DNA of 64,000 nt from Candidatus Azobacteroides pseudotrichonymphae genomovar. CFP2 (GCF_000010645.1 NC_011565.1:944001-1008000), one strand, 5' to 3'; positions 40,084 through 49,883 are shown, numbered from the stretch's first letter. Notes: generated by a model from the letters alone, not told the origin. Numbers and translations are program-made.

Positions 40084-40320
40084 TCATATTTCGTATGCCA
40101 TACGGTAGCGTTCATCAATTCTGCGAGACCAAACATCTCCACCCCTGTGTTTTAAAGGTTTAGGCTTTCCAATTCCATATCTTCGAGGGTTAATAGCTAA
40201 ATCATTTAGCATACGTTTGATTCTATCTAAACAAGATGGATTACTATCTTTTTCATGCCTTGCTAACTCCTCTATAGTATCTGAGGACAATCTCACAATA
40301 TAAGTTTTCTTACCATTCAC
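40084..40320 (-). pseudogene. YoeB/Txe-type toxin, C-terminally frameshifted
   Basis: The 78-residue frame has IGKPKPLKHRGGDVWSRRID and ERYRMAYEI, the core of a YoeB/Txe or RelE-like ribonuclease, then stops early. After the stop, a different frame gives EEPGKVRVTNLW, and the last bases encode the GHYDDK end shared with the first toxin. So about 17 residues are lost through frameshifts, including the usual catalytic C-terminal His/Tyr. The antitoxin lies 1 bp upstream. Confidence 0.62.
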
Positions 40321-40321
40321 A

Positions 40322-40597
40322 TTACTTTTCTCTTTCTCTTGCCTCCATCCTCTCTATCATCTGGTCTATCTCTTCCATCAAGGATTTGTCATAGGGTATG
40401 CATTTCCCTTCTCGAGATGCTTGACGGGCTTCTTCTATCGATTGATGAAGCTCTTCCATTGAATACAAGTACGGATCTTCTTGTTCTGCTTCAGCATTTC
40501 CTTTCATATCTAAATCAATCGGTAAAAGATTGGGGTCAATATTCAATTGATAATCCTTATCCGTTTTTTTTTCAGTTCTCTCTTTTACTATTCCCAT
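40322..40597 (-). CDS. Antitoxin-like protein of the second pair
   Basis: The 91-residue protein is acidic with a C-terminal helix (DQMIERMEAREREK). Its middle matches the first antitoxin at 38422. It probably binds both the toxin and its own promoter, as in related systems. A retained antitoxin beside a dead toxin is common during decay. Confidence 0.6.
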   Translation of the reverse strand: MGIVKERTEKKTDKDYQLNIDPNLLPIDLDMKGNAEAEQEDPYLYSMEELHQSIEEARQASREGKCIPYDKSLMEEIDQMIERMEAREREK

Positions 40598-40927
40598 GAT
40601 ATTGTAAAGATTTTATTTAGATGAAGGTCTAAAATTCTATTGAGAAAACCCAGAAGCAAGGGATTTCAAATTTTCAAAAAACCTATAAGCTCTTATAGAA
40701 GACTCTTATAGAAGAAAAGAGTTTAGGTAAGAATAGTAAAGTTTTACTTTAGATTAAAAACTTCCAATTAAGACTACAACTTTGAAAAATAAAAGCTATG
40801 AGATTTAGCTGGTATTACTTATTAAAAGTAGCAATATGAAATATTAAAACTATATGGTTGAAAACTGTTATTTTTTTACATTTATTAAAAGATAGCGTGG
40901 TATTTGTAAGATATAGCTTCTGTATTT
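40598..40927. other. Region upstream of rep pseudogene, with 13-bp tandem repeat
   Basis: No gene is seen. A 13-bp unit (ctcttatagaaga) is repeated exactly in tandem at 40690-40702 and 40703-40715, about 210 bp before the rep gene. Iteron-like repeats upstream of Rep_3 genes serve as origins in plasmids, but two units are few. The rest is AT-rich. Confidence 0.45.
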
Positions 40928-42058
40928 ATGGGTATTTGGAAAAAATGGAAAGGATTATTGTTGATATTTCGTAGGAATAAAAAGTTAGGAGGAATAGAAA
41001 AGTCTAAAGGGTTCCCCCTAACCACTATAACGACTCAAGGAAAAGACAATAAGAGTAGAGATATAATTCAATCTTATATTATCAGCAGTGCGAGGAAAGA
41101 TTTTTCAACCTACGAGAAAAGATCTTATCCAGCATGATGGAAATGTTCCAATCTCAAGAGAAATTGGAAGAAGACTGTTCTATTCGTGAAAATCAATATG
41201 GAGATGTAGAGATTGTCATGCCTATTCCTCCATCACGGATAGAAGAAGGGCTTAATGATTGCCATAGTCTGGTAGAACAGGTTCTTGTTGATTTGCAAAA
41301 AAAGGTCATCCGTTATGAAAATGAAGAGAGATGGACTAGTATCTCTTTCATTGAAAGTCTAGAAATCATCAAAGAAAGTCATAGAATTCAACTTCGTTTG
41401 AACAGTAAGGTTTATGGAGCTTTAATAAGTCTTTCTAGTGGTCATCGAAAACAAGAACTAGAAGGAGCAATATCATTTCGAAGTACCTATGCACAACGTT
41501 TTCATGAAATTCTCAGGGATAAAAATATTCCATTTACCTACAGTATCGAAGATTTGAGGAATCTATTAAAGATTAAAGGTAGAGAACAAGTACAAATCAA
41601 TATGGATTTTCATTGCTCACGTGATAGAACCAGCAAAGAAAGAACTGGATAAGAAGTCTCCATATAGCTTTACTTATGAGCCTATTTATGAGAAACAACG
41701 CAATCAGAAAGGTAGAAAGAAGATTATCGCTATCACTTTCACTCCATCTAGTCCATCGAGACAGCAGGATATCACTAAGGTAAAAGAAGAAAGCAAGCAC
41801 GACATAATGCCTTTTGCAAAGAAGGAAATAGTACCCTCCACTTCCTCTGAACAGCAAGAGGAAAGATCTGACAGTAATAGAAAGGAGGAGAAGGTCCGTG
41901 ATTTCTTAACGAACACACTTCATTTTTCAGGAGAAGAAATGGATGATTCGTCAGACCGAATAATGAAAAAGGGTGGAACCATCTACCTATTTCGTCTGTT
42001 TCGTTCCTGTGGCAGAGACTCAGAAAAGACAATAGAGAAACTGAAACAGTTGCCATGA
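40928..42058 (+). pseudogene. Rep_3-type plasmid replication initiator, two frameshifts
   Basis: Three successive frames form one protein homologous to the gene at 42497. Frame 1 (40928-41125) gives RDIIQSYIISSARKDFSTYE; frame 2 gives DLQKKVIRYENEERWTSISF and AISFRSTYAQRFHEILRD; frame 3 gives VIEPAKKELDKKSPYSFTYE, then KVRDFLTNTLHFSGEEMDDS. The shifts are near 41120 (one base lost) and 41605 (one gained). The winged-helix core is recognisable. It is a dead initiator of a plasmid now probably integrated. Confidence 0.72.
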
Positions 42059-42496
42059 GAACTAGCGTTCCTGTATTTCGCATTTTAAGGTATCCTCCTT
42101 GCATTTTCTCTGCTTGGCAACATTTTTTCTATGTCTTCGTTACAACGACATCATCTATGAGGCTTATTTTGCGTCAAATAGGATCCTGTTCTCATATGGC
42201 ATTCCTACAATAGGAATAGGACATCGATCAATCTTTTCTTTTTAAGGGGAGTCACCGAAAGTAGGGGTAATTTTTCTTTTTAGTTGTTTAGATTCCATGA
42301 TTTTTGATTTTGATTATTTAAAAATTTGCTACAATCTACTTATGATTGTTTTAACTTATTATTGATATAACTTATCACTTGCAAAAAAAAACAGATGTTA
42401 GCAACTGGTATTCAGTAAGTTATATCGTTAAAGTTGAATAAAAAAATCACGGATCGGATACATTTTTTTAATATTTGTGCACTCAAATTTATTTAA
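42059..42496. other. Region between the two rep genes, possible origin
   Basis: No gene is supported. An 11-bp inverted repeat (gatataactta, 42364-42374, with 42416-42426) encloses 41 nt, about 70 bp before the second rep gene. This position fits a binding site for the initiator or an origin element. The remainder shows no clear iterons. Confidence 0.45.
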
Positions 42497-43399
42497 ATGG
42501 AAATTTCGTCATCAGAACGAGAGGGTAAAAATTTAATTGCCTTAAAACCGTCCTTGATGAATAAGGACGTTATTCAGTCGTATATCCTGACAACAGCAAA
42601 GTATAATTTTTCTATATATCAGAAGCGTATTCTGTATAGAATTGTGGAGTACTTTCAAGCTTTACTTCAAGGGAAAAAGTTGGATAAGAATTTTTCAATT
42701 GAACATGATTCTTCGGGTTTGCCATTGATTAGCATGCCTATTTCTTGTTTTAGACCAAATGTAAAGGACAAGCATTATATCCACCAAATAAAAATGGCTC
42801 TAATGGATTTGCAAAGGGAAATTATACAATATGAAACCAAAGAAAGGTGGGAAAGTATATCACTGTTAGCTTTTCCGGTCATATTACATTACAGTCGTAT
42901 CGTACAGTTTCGTTTGCATCCAAAAGTTTATGAATTTGTAATGGATTTTTCCAAAGGTTATCGTAAGTATGAATTGGAAACGGCAATGTCTTTTAGAAGT
43001 GTCTATTCAATGCGGTTCTATGAACTTCTTTCTGGGCAGAAGCATCCATTGACATATAGTATAGCGAATATAAAAGCTATGTTTCGGTTAGAAAATAAAT
43101 ATAAAAATGTAGGTGTTTTTATTTCACGTGTTATTGAGCAGGCTCAAAAGGAGTTGGATTTGAAATCTCCATACAGCTTCACCTATGAACTGGAATATGA
43201 GGAGGAACGTAAACAACATGTGGGCAGGAAAAAAATTACAGGTATAACTTTTATACCTGTTTATCGTTCAGAGAATCGTAATAGTATATTGGAATATAAA
43301 GACCTGTGTAGAACAGTTGTTCTTTCAGATGTACTCTTGCCAGAGGAGCAGCATTTCTTTGTTTCATTAGGTTTTACCGAACAGGAACTGAAAAAGTAA
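42497..43399 (+). CDS. Rep_3-type replication initiator, N-terminal 300 residues
   Basis: The frame reads NKDVIQSYILTTAKYNFSIY, RIVEYFQALLQG, ALMDLQREIIQYETKERWES, MSFRSVYSMRFYELLSGQKH and SRVIEQAQKELDLKSPYSFT: a two-winged-helix Rep_3 initiator as in Bacteroides plasmids. It stops at LGFTEQELKK. The homologous C-terminal extension follows in other frames (43400-44095), so the original protein was about 530 residues. The 300-residue part covers both winged helices and might still bind DNA. Confidence 0.8.
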   Translation: MEISSSEREGKNLIALKPSLMNKDVIQSYILTTAKYNFSIYQKRILYRIVEYFQALLQGKKLDKNFSIEHDSSGLPLISMPISCFRPNVKDKHYIHQIKMALMDLQREIIQYETKERWESISLLAFPVILHYSRIVQFRLHPKVYEFVMDFSKGYRKYELETAMSFRSVYSMRFYELLSGQKHPLTYSIANIKAMFRLENKYKNVGVFISRVIEQAQKELDLKSPYSFTYELEYEEERKQHVGRKKITGITFIPVYRSENRNSILEYKDLCRTVVLSDVLLPEEQHFFVSLGFTEQELKK

Positions 43400-44095
43400 G
43401 TATTACAACTTGCTTATTGATATAGAAAAAGCAAGGAGACAAGGACGAATATTGATTACTCCTGTTCTTTTGGACTATTCCAAAAATAAGAAGAACCCGA
43501 GAAGACCTATGCTCTCAAAGCTTTGAGGAATGAGATTAGGGGGTGGAAAGAAGAATTGTCTAAACAGAATCAGGATAAGCTATCTAAGCAATTACAGCGG
43601 GAGGTCAAGACATATCATCAGGATAAGCAAAGTATCCATTACTTTCTCAAAGATTATTTAGGATTTTCAGGAGAAGAACTAGACAAGGCATTTGAATATG
43701 TTTCAACTCACGGAGATCATGACTGTTTGGATGAACTGATTCATTCTTGTAATAAGGATAAGGAGAAAATGAAGGCGTCATTACAAAAAATCATTCAATC
43801 CATCGGATCAGTTGGCCAACGAAAGAAAGCACTTAAGGCTGCTCCTAAGACTGCTCTTAAAGCTACTCATGAGGTTATTTCATTAGAACAGAAAGAGGAT
43901 CAGACGAAAGATGAGCTAATTGTGAAGGAAGAAACAGTGAATGAAGAACAGATAGTCATCGTTTCCAATCAAGATCAAGAAAAACAGGAAGCGATTCCGC
44001 ATAATGTCGTTCAGCCTAGTGGAAGGTCGTCTTATATAGGGAAATTCATCCGAAACGGGATGAAAAGGATAAGGAACTATTTTCATATCCATTGA
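43400..44095 (+). pseudogene. Frameshifted C-terminal extension of the rep gene
   Basis: Directly after the rep stop, another frame reads KYYNLLIDIEKARRQGRILI then TPVLLDYSKNKKNPRRP, and a further shift near 43508 gives YALKALRNEIRGWKEELSKQ. The 43523-44095 frame then runs 190 codons with SIHYFLKDYLGFSGEELDKA, a charged linker and a basic end. The FSGEE block also ends the first rep pseudogene. Reading on from Rep in this order shows a single ancestral gene. If translated alone, the last frame would be a coiled, charged protein. Confidence 0.65.
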
Positions 44096-44107
44096 ACGTA
44101 TACAGTA

Positions 44108-44133
44108 AGAGAACAAAATTGCTTTTGTCCTCT
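44108..44133 (+). terminator. Hairpin after the rep gene
   Basis: An 11-nt near-perfect inverted repeat (44108-44118 with 44123-44133, one mismatch) and a 4-nt loop lie 13 bp after the rep stop. It is followed by gatttta. It probably ends the rep transcript. Confidence 0.5.
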
Positions 44134-44220
44134 GATTTTACTGATTGCCATACCTAACCTATTTTCGGCAAGTGAGGAGCACACAGGTACTGATAGACCT
44201 AACGAAAGTGATTAGAACAT

Positions 44221-44760
44221 ATGAGCTACCAACTCAAAATCGATAAGATACATCCCAATTGGAAGAAAGATCTCTCAGATCGGACATCACATGAAGTTAA
44301 CTTTCTACGTTATGTCATTGATGGTTACGGCGAAGATTACTATGTCATAGGCTTTGCTGGGGAGGACAGACAGTATCGTTATCACCACGATCTCTATTCA
44401 TTTAGCAGCTGCAAACCTCCATCTTTCGATATCAGAGTGATGGATGGTAATAAAGTTTTTCTTCGTGTCTTCTACGTTAACATAGAGGTAGATCCATCTA
44501 ATTGGAAGGATGTGATAAAGGAATACGGCTGTTACTATAGGCTTAGTTGGTCTTTTAATATTACAGTTGAGTATAGGCTTAACACAACTCAGTTCATGGA
44601 ACATGTAGAAGATTTCTCACTACGGTTTTATGATCCACTCAGCATTGATACAGGACATAGCCCAATAGACATGGCTTCCAAATGTCTTACTTTGGAACCT
44701 TTGCAGAACATATTGGAGAGCTGGGACGAAGAAAATTGGAAGCAGAAATTGTCAAAATAG
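44221..44760 (+). CDS. Hypothetical protein, 179 residues
   Basis: The frame begins MSYQLKIDKIHPNWKKDLSD and is rich in aromatic residues (YYVIGFAGEDRQYRYHHDLY, YGCYYRLSWSFNITVEYRL), with a soluble, beta-rich look. It is followed at about 95 bp by a fragment resembling a Bacteroidetes HTH antitoxin. I do not recognise a domain. It is intact and one of the longer unique frames of the accessory region. Confidence 0.6.
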   Translation: MSYQLKIDKIHPNWKKDLSDRTSHEVNFLRYVIDGYGEDYYVIGFAGEDRQYRYHHDLYSFSSCKPPSFDIRVMDGNKVFLRVFYVNIEVDPSNWKDVIKEYGCYYRLSWSFNITVEYRLNTTQFMEHVEDFSLRFYDPLSIDTGHSPIDMASKCLTLEPLQNILESWDEENWKQKLSK

Positions 44761-44854
44761 GCAAAGCTTCAGTATGCTTCCTATAGGGACACTGAACAGG
44801 AAGATAGAACGGCAAAGATAGATATGGATAAGAGATCAGACAGCTCCCTACAAC

Positions 44855-44978
44855 GGATGCAATGTTGGATGAAAAATACGGCAAGAATGGAACTCCCATG
44901 AGGGATGCTTTTAACAGGGAAGCTGATGCTTGCTATCGAGATGTTATAGCAAAAGCCGATTCTAAAAAAGAGGAATGA
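44855..44978 (+). pseudogene. Possible N-terminal remnant of an XRE/HigA-type antitoxin
   Basis: In one plus-strand frame the sequence reads LDEKYGKNGTPMRDAFNREA followed by DACYRDVIAKADSKKEE and a stop. LDEKYGxxGTPxRxxF is the usual beginning of HTH antitoxin-type regulators in Bacteroidetes. No HTH follows. It is short, so treat it as a hint. Confidence 0.4.
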
Positions 44979-45267
44979 ATTGAAAAGAAGAATGTATTAA
45001 TTTCATAATAAGACAGGCAAAACAGTGTTAGCCCTATTTGGAATAACCACTACATTTCAGTTTACCCCAAAAAGATTTCCATTTGTTGGCTAGTTTTCTT
45101 ACACAAATAGAACATTTTCTACATGGGATACAGGCTTTGCTCATTTTATTTATTTTTGCTTGTCAATGTACGAAAAATATTGCTTGATTAGTGGTAAAGT
45201 CTACTCTTTTTTGATAAGTCATCCACATATTTCAAGTTATCATGAGTATCAAGTAAATAGTAACAGT

Positions 45268-45663
45268 ATGCAGGATATATTGATAACCATATTTAAGACA
45301 TTGGAAGGATTCTTCTCATTTAGAGGACGAATTAGCAGAAGGGAATTCATCATGAGCTTTCTAACTACTTTTTTAGGCTTTTGTATACTAGGGAAGATCG
45401 AACCGTCTTGCATATCTGATTCTGGTCTTATAACAGAACACTGCTTTGAATCGAGGTTATCCATTCTATGGATAATCTTGTTTTGGTTCATGTTTGCCCA
45501 AAGAGCTAAACGTTGCCACGATGTAGGACACAGCGGTTGGTGGCAATTTATCCCACTTTATGAACTATGGCTTTTGTATGCAAAGGGACAGGTAGGAAAG
45601 AATGAATATGGTGAAGATCCACAAGATTTGGAAGAAGATTTGTCCTCTCAAAAAGAGGATTAA
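45268..45663 (+). CDS. DUF805 family membrane protein
   Basis: The family start fits the ATG at 45268 (131 residues); the open frame reaches back to 45160, but the extra 36 residues do not look like the family. FFSFRGRISRREFIMSF begins the domain, two hydrophobic segments follow, then AKRCHDVGHSGWWQFIPLYE and a Gly/Asn-rich end (NEYGEDPQ). DUF805 proteins are small inner-membrane proteins of unknown role. A broken relative lies at 54145-54540. Confidence 0.8.
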   Translation: MQDILITIFKTLEGFFSFRGRISRREFIMSFLTTFLGFCILGKIEPSCISDSGLITEHCFESRLSILWIILFWFMFAQRAKRCHDVGHSGWWQFIPLYELWLLYAKGQVGKNEYGEDPQDLEEDLSSQKED

Positions 45664-45685
45664 GAATAATCAAATTCCATCCAAT

Positions 45686-47380
45686 CTAAAGTGTGATGAA
45701 TTGTTTCTCTATGTTCCATCTATTCAAATGCTGTTTCAGCAGGATGTTTTGAGGTTTTTCCAAATTAGGATCATCATCTAATATTCTACGGGCTAGATTT
45801 CTTGTATAATCTAGTATATCCCCGTCTTGTGATAGTCTAGCTATTTTTAAATTGGAATCGAATCCACTTTGTTTTATTCCGTTTAAACTTCCCGGCCCAC
45901 GCAGTTTTAAATCTTCTTCAGCAATAATAAATCCATTGTTGAAGTTAGTCATGATAGTAATACGTTTTCGTGCATCTTCAGATAGCTCATGATTGGTCAT
46001 TAGAATACATACGGCCTGTTCTGTACTACGTCCTACTCTCCCACGTAATTGATGCAGTTGAGACAACCCAAAACGTTCGGCATTTTTTATAATCATCACA
46101 GAAGCATTCCTGACATCTATTCCTACTTCTATGACGGTTGTTGAAGTCATTATCTGCGTCTCTCCAGAAATAAATTTTTGCATCTCCTGCTTTTTCTCCT
46201 CTGGCTTCATTTGCCCGTGAACCATACAAATATTATATTCAGGAAATACCTTGCTTACCGCTTGAAATCCATCCTGTAGATTAGTCAGATCTATTTTTTC
46301 ATTATACTCTATCAGAGGATAAACAATGTAAACCTGCTTGCCTTTTTGTACTTCCTTTCGCACATATTCGTAGATTTTATCTCTTTGCTCATTGTGTCTA
46401 TGATAGGTATTTACAGGTTGTCTTCCTGGAGGCAACTCATCAATAATAGATACATCTAGATCTCCATAGATTGTCATTGCCAGCGTACGAGGAATAGGAG
46501 TTGCAGTCATGACTAATACATGTGGAGGAGTAGTATTTTTGTCCCACAACTTAGCACGTTGTGTTACACCAAAACGATGTTGTTCGTCCACTACGACTAA
46601 TCCCAGTTTTTTGAACTCAACCTTGTCTTCAATCAAAGAATGAGTTCCAATAAGGATTTGGATGTCTCCGCTTTTCACTTTTGGAAGCATATCTTCCCGT
46701 AGCTTGTTATTTGTCGATCCGGTTAGCAAGGCTACTTTTACAGCTGATCCTTTCATCAAACGATTAATTGTCTCGTAATGCTGCATTGCTAATACTTCAG
46801 TAGGAGCCATGATTGTTCCTTGAAACCCATTGTCGGTTGCTATCAAAATGGAAAATAATGCTATCAGTGTTTTTCCACTTCCTACGTCTCCTTGTAATAA
46901 ACGGTTCATTTGTTTACCACTACTCATGTCCTGCCAAATTTCATTACCTACCCTTTTCTGTGCATAGGTTAGTTCGAAAGGAAGATGATCTTTCAAGAAG
47001 TAGAAATTCTCTCCTGTCTCTTTACATCTGAACCCATCTATATGCGTCTCTCTGTGTTTAGCAATAGAGAGGATACTAAGCTGGAGATAAAAGAGTTCCT
47101 CAAATTTTAGACGGTACTGAGCCTGCTGAAGAAGATCATTTGATTTTGGGAAATGAATGTTACGTATGGCTTCATCTAAGGATATTAATTGGTATTTATC
47201 AATGATTCCTTCTGGTAATGTTTCCCAAAGAGGCTCTTTGGTGTTTTCTAATATTTGTTTTATCATTTGATTTATAACACTGGAATCCAACAAAGCTTTT
47301 TTCATCTTTGCTGTTGTACGATATACTCCCTGCATACCTTGCCACTTTTTAGTCTTTTTTTCGCAAATATTCCAAATCAA
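45686..47380 (-). CDS. recG: RecG helicase lacking its N-terminal wedge domain
   Basis: RecG reverses stalled replication forks. This frame has the helicase core intact: LLQGDVGSGKTLIALFS (Walker A, about 164-171), APTEVLAMQHYE, VVDEQHRFGVTQR, MTATPIPRTLAMTIYGD, STTVIEVGIDVRNASVM and QLHQLRGRVGRS. Full RecG is about 700 residues; here only 564 are open, starting at TTG (47378-47380), and about 130 N-terminal residues with most of the fork-binding wedge are missing. No wedge remnant was found upstream. It may be a recent 5' deletion or an inactive copy. Confidence 0.88.
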   Translation of the reverse strand: MIWNICEKKTKKWQGMQGVYRTTAKMKKALLDSSVINQMIKQILENTKEPLWETLPEGIIDKYQLISLDEAIRNIHFPKSNDLLQQAQYRLKFEELFYLQLSILSIAKHRETHIDGFRCKETGENFYFLKDHLPFELTYAQKRVGNEIWQDMSSGKQMNRLLQGDVGSGKTLIALFSILIATDNGFQGTIMAPTEVLAMQHYETINRLMKGSAVKVALLTGSTNNKLREDMLPKVKSGDIQILIGTHSLIEDKVEFKKLGLVVVDEQHRFGVTQRAKLWDKNTTPPHVLVMTATPIPRTLAMTIYGDLDVSIIDELPPGRQPVNTYHRHNEQRDKIYEYVRKEVQKGKQVYIVYPLIEYNEKIDLTNLQDGFQAVSKVFPEYNICMVHGQMKPEEKKQEMQKFISGETQIMTSTTVIEVGIDVRNASVMIIKNAERFGLSQLHQLRGRVGRSTEQAVCILMTNHELSEDARKRITIMTNFNNGFIIAEEDLKLRGPGSLNGIKQSGFDSNLKIARLSQDGDILDYTRNLARRILDDDPNLEKPQNILLKQHLNRWNIEKQFITL

Positions 47381-47662
47381 ACAATACGCATAGATACATA
47401 AAAGCTCTAGCAGGAAAGCATGCCAGAAATTCGATTCTTTTGACTAGCTTTATCTATATGGACATAATTAAGACCATATCGGACAAGATTGACGTAGAAC
47501 AGTAATAGAATATACAATTCTCACCTCTGACAAGCTTGGGCACAGGTCACTGATTTCGCTCGCCAAATGGAGAACCAATTCAGGAAAGAGCTTACAACAG
47601 AGCTCTTTGACGATCTTGCTAAATTGTATGTACACATATAGATAAATTTAAATTTGAATGAT

Positions 47663-47764
47663 ATGAATAGACTGGATGAGATAAAGATGAGACTTGACAA
47701 CTTGATTGAAGAAGCTCAAGAGATCAAAAATCTCCTTAACGACTTCAATGACGAGATAGAGTAA
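47663..47764 (+). CDS. Small coiled-coil peptide, 33 residues
   Basis: The ATG at 47663 opens MNRLDEIKMRLDNLIEEAQE followed by a further helical turn and a stop. The heptad pattern is regular. It lies 39 bp before the membrane protein gene at 47804 on the same strand and could be a leader gene. It is very short, so existence is uncertain. Confidence 0.35.
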   Translation: MNRLDEIKMRLDNLIEEAQEIKNLLNDFNDEIE

Positions 47765-47803
47765 GGGACTATGTCAATAAAGATAAACTAACATAAGACG
47801 ATC

Positions 47804-48181
47804 ATGAAGCTTGACGATTTCAACCTGCGTAACTTCTTCCTATGGAAGGTCAAACTTATCATGTGGCTTTACTTTTTCCTTTTTGCCTATAAAAACGTAT
47901 ATACTGTTGCAGGCTTATGTGATAATTCAGATGTATTTCATCATTATTATCATAATGGTCATATAGTATATGGACATTGTGGTATTTTGGAATGGGGTCA
48001 TATATGTATATGTTGGGACCATAGTATTCTTTATGCTTTGATTAGGAATGGCTGGACAACAGACATGGCTCTGCTTATTTCAGCATGTCTGGCAACACTC
48101 GTGCTATACGGACTTACCTATTGCTGTAGCAAAGACAGAATTTTCAGATTGATGAAAAGAATGTCAGATTATATAGGATAA
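47804..48181 (+). CDS. Small membrane protein, paralogue of the 30632 gene
   Basis: The 125-residue protein starts MKLDDFNLRNFFLWKVKLIM, has a first span (MWLYFFLFAYKNVYTVAGL), a His/Tyr/Cys-rich loop (HYYHNGHIVYGHCG, ICICWDHS) and a second span (MALLISACLATLVLYGLTYC). The layout equals that of 30632-30949. As there, coiled-coil family genes lie beside it. The His-rich loop could bind metal; this is speculative. Confidence 0.6.
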   Translation: MKLDDFNLRNFFLWKVKLIMWLYFFLFAYKNVYTVAGLCDNSDVFHHYYHNGHIVYGHCGILEWGHICICWDHSILYALIRNGWTTDMALLISACLATLVLYGLTYCCSKDRIFRLMKRMSDYIG

Positions 48182-48544
48182 ACGCCATTTGATGCATTTT
48201 AAGGCACATTATAACGATTATCTGCTTTGAGCAGCAAAAAAACATATTCAAATAACAATCGTTCACTACAGGTCGATTTTGACTATTATACATGATATTT
48301 TCTGTTGGCACTCTGTTTTTTGTTTTCTACATTCCATCACTTACTATTTTAGTAAAGCCAAGGGTATATCATTATACTACATAGTAAAATGTTGACTACT
48401 GTATGCAGGTATAGATTCCGACGCCATTAGAATGATTGGATACATAAGATGTATATCTATTTTGTCCTAGATATATTACCAAAATTATAATATGTATGCG
48501 TTATGGACTCTGTAACGTGTTTTTATGAAGGTTGACTATTCTAC
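48182..48544. other. Non-coding spacer
   Basis: No gene, repeat or hairpin was recognised in these 360 bp. Confidence 0.5.
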
Positions 48545-48847
48545 TTATAAGTTAAGTGTATTTAGTTTGTCGACGTTATCATTCAGCTTTAGTTCCTCTT
48601 CATTCCAAAAAGCTTCACATTCTTCAATCGTTTTGTTATGATCAGTCCAGTCAACTAAATTTCCCAATCTATGTGTTTTGTTCACTACATCTATCCTGCG
48701 ATTAAGTTCAGCATACCTACTAGAAATGGAATCATTTTTATTTTTAATATTATATATCTTATTATTTATGTTTTTTATTTCTTCATCATTGAAGTCCGTG
48801 ATTTCACCTCTGTCAATTCTTTCCATGTCATGTATAAATACATCCAC
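48545..48847 (-). pseudogene. Coiled-coil family protein, truncated at the N-terminus
   Basis: This 100-codon open frame lacks a signal peptide and begins within the family pattern (DMERIDRGEITDFNDEEIK), followed by YAELNRRIDVVNKTHRLGNL and WNEEELKLNDNVDKLN. It matches the second half of the intact members. Upstream, about 48848-48875, short direct repeats of gtggatgtattgtggatgt mark the break. It could still be translated from an internal start. Confidence 0.5.
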
Positions 48848-48899
48848 AATACATCACATCCACAATACATCCACTTCTAGAATCAACTTCCTTATGTCA

Positions 48900-49510
48900 G
48901 AGAGTAATATTTGCCATCCTTTTGTGATGTCATTACTTCATTCTGAATCTTTTGTACGGATGGGATGGGTTTTCACTTTACTGTTAAAGGCATTTACCTT
49001 ATCGATGTAGACATTTGATTTCGCAACAAATTTTTTAGCAAAGGTGTTCCATTCTTTAACCTCCTTATAAAGGAGCATCTATGTAAACTAGATTTATCAG
49101 TCTTGGGTTATCATCCATTTGACAATCAATAACGGTTTTCTTGCGGTTGAATTCATCAATTTTATTTTCAGAATCAAAAAAAAATGTTGGCGAGAGTACT
49201 TATTTCCCCCCCCCCCCCTATATTATTGCAATCTTTAATTTGGCAGTTTTTAAGCTCCAAAAGGAGTTTGTCTATGTCGTTCGTCAAAATGTTCATTCCC
49301 AATAGTAATTTTTTACGATCGGATAGCAAATTTTTATTTCCTGTGTGATGGAAGAAACTTCTTTTCTAATTTTGTGAACGGTGGTGGCAAAATTTTCATC
49401 GGACCGAGCAGAGACACTATTGTTTGTAGTGGGCAAGAATACTCCCAAAGGCTATAACAGAAAATAGTAACAGGATTCTATGATTTCATTTTTATCCGAA
49501 ATGAGGATAT
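48900..49510 (-). pseudogene. Coiled-coil family remnant with a poly-C tract
   Basis: Minus-strand pieces read KIDEFNRKKTVIDCQMDDNP and EVKEWNTFAKKFVAKSNVYI, matching the family motif and following helix. Stops and frame changes are frequent, and a run of 13 C interrupts the upstream part. The copy is dead. Confidence 0.55.
49206..49218. repeat. Homopolymer C13 tract
   Basis: Thirteen consecutive C in strongly AT-rich DNA. It interrupts a coiled-coil family remnant. It may be a slippage product or an assembly artefact. Confidence 0.75.
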
Positions 49511-49562
49511 GAAACATTTTTTTTCGTTTTCATAAAACTTTCTTTGATTGCTACAGGTTGGA

Positions 49563-49883
49563 TTATTTGCTTTGTAATCTTCTAACAATCCTTCCTTCAA
49601 TATCCATCACTAAGTCAGTATTTTGTTTATTCATTGTATCCCAGAAGCTAGCCACTACATTATGGACAGCTCGTTGATTAGATTTTTCTTCTATCTTGAT
49701 GATCCCTTTCCTTTTGAGCCAGTTAACTGCTGTTACCCATTCTTCATCTGCAATTTGCCACATGAAGGTCTCTTCCATGAGCTTGGAACGCAGTTCACTT
49801 AGTTGATCTAGAGTATAGTTTGTTCTCTTGGCTTGATGGCATAGCCGTGCTAATGTATTATAATCAATTCCTCCTCCCTGCAT
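49563..49883 (-). CDS. Hypothetical protein, 106 residues
   Basis: The frame includes MQGGGIDYNTLARLCHQAKR, a helical section (YTLDQLSELRSKLMEETFMW) and WLKRKGIIKIEEKSNQR, which could be a winged-helix wing. No signal peptide is present. It looks like a real soluble protein, perhaps DNA-binding. No family is recognised. Confidence 0.5.
   Translation of the reverse strand: MQGGGIDYNTLARLCHQAKRTNYTLDQLSELRSKLMEETFMWQIADEEWVTAVNWLKRKGIIKIEEKSNQRAVHNVVASFWDTMNKQNTDLVMDIEGRIVRRLQSK

Noticed and set aside
41597..42104. Three overlapping minus-strand frames opposite the rep pseudogene
   Set aside because: They are complements of the rep coding frames, with no motif of their own.
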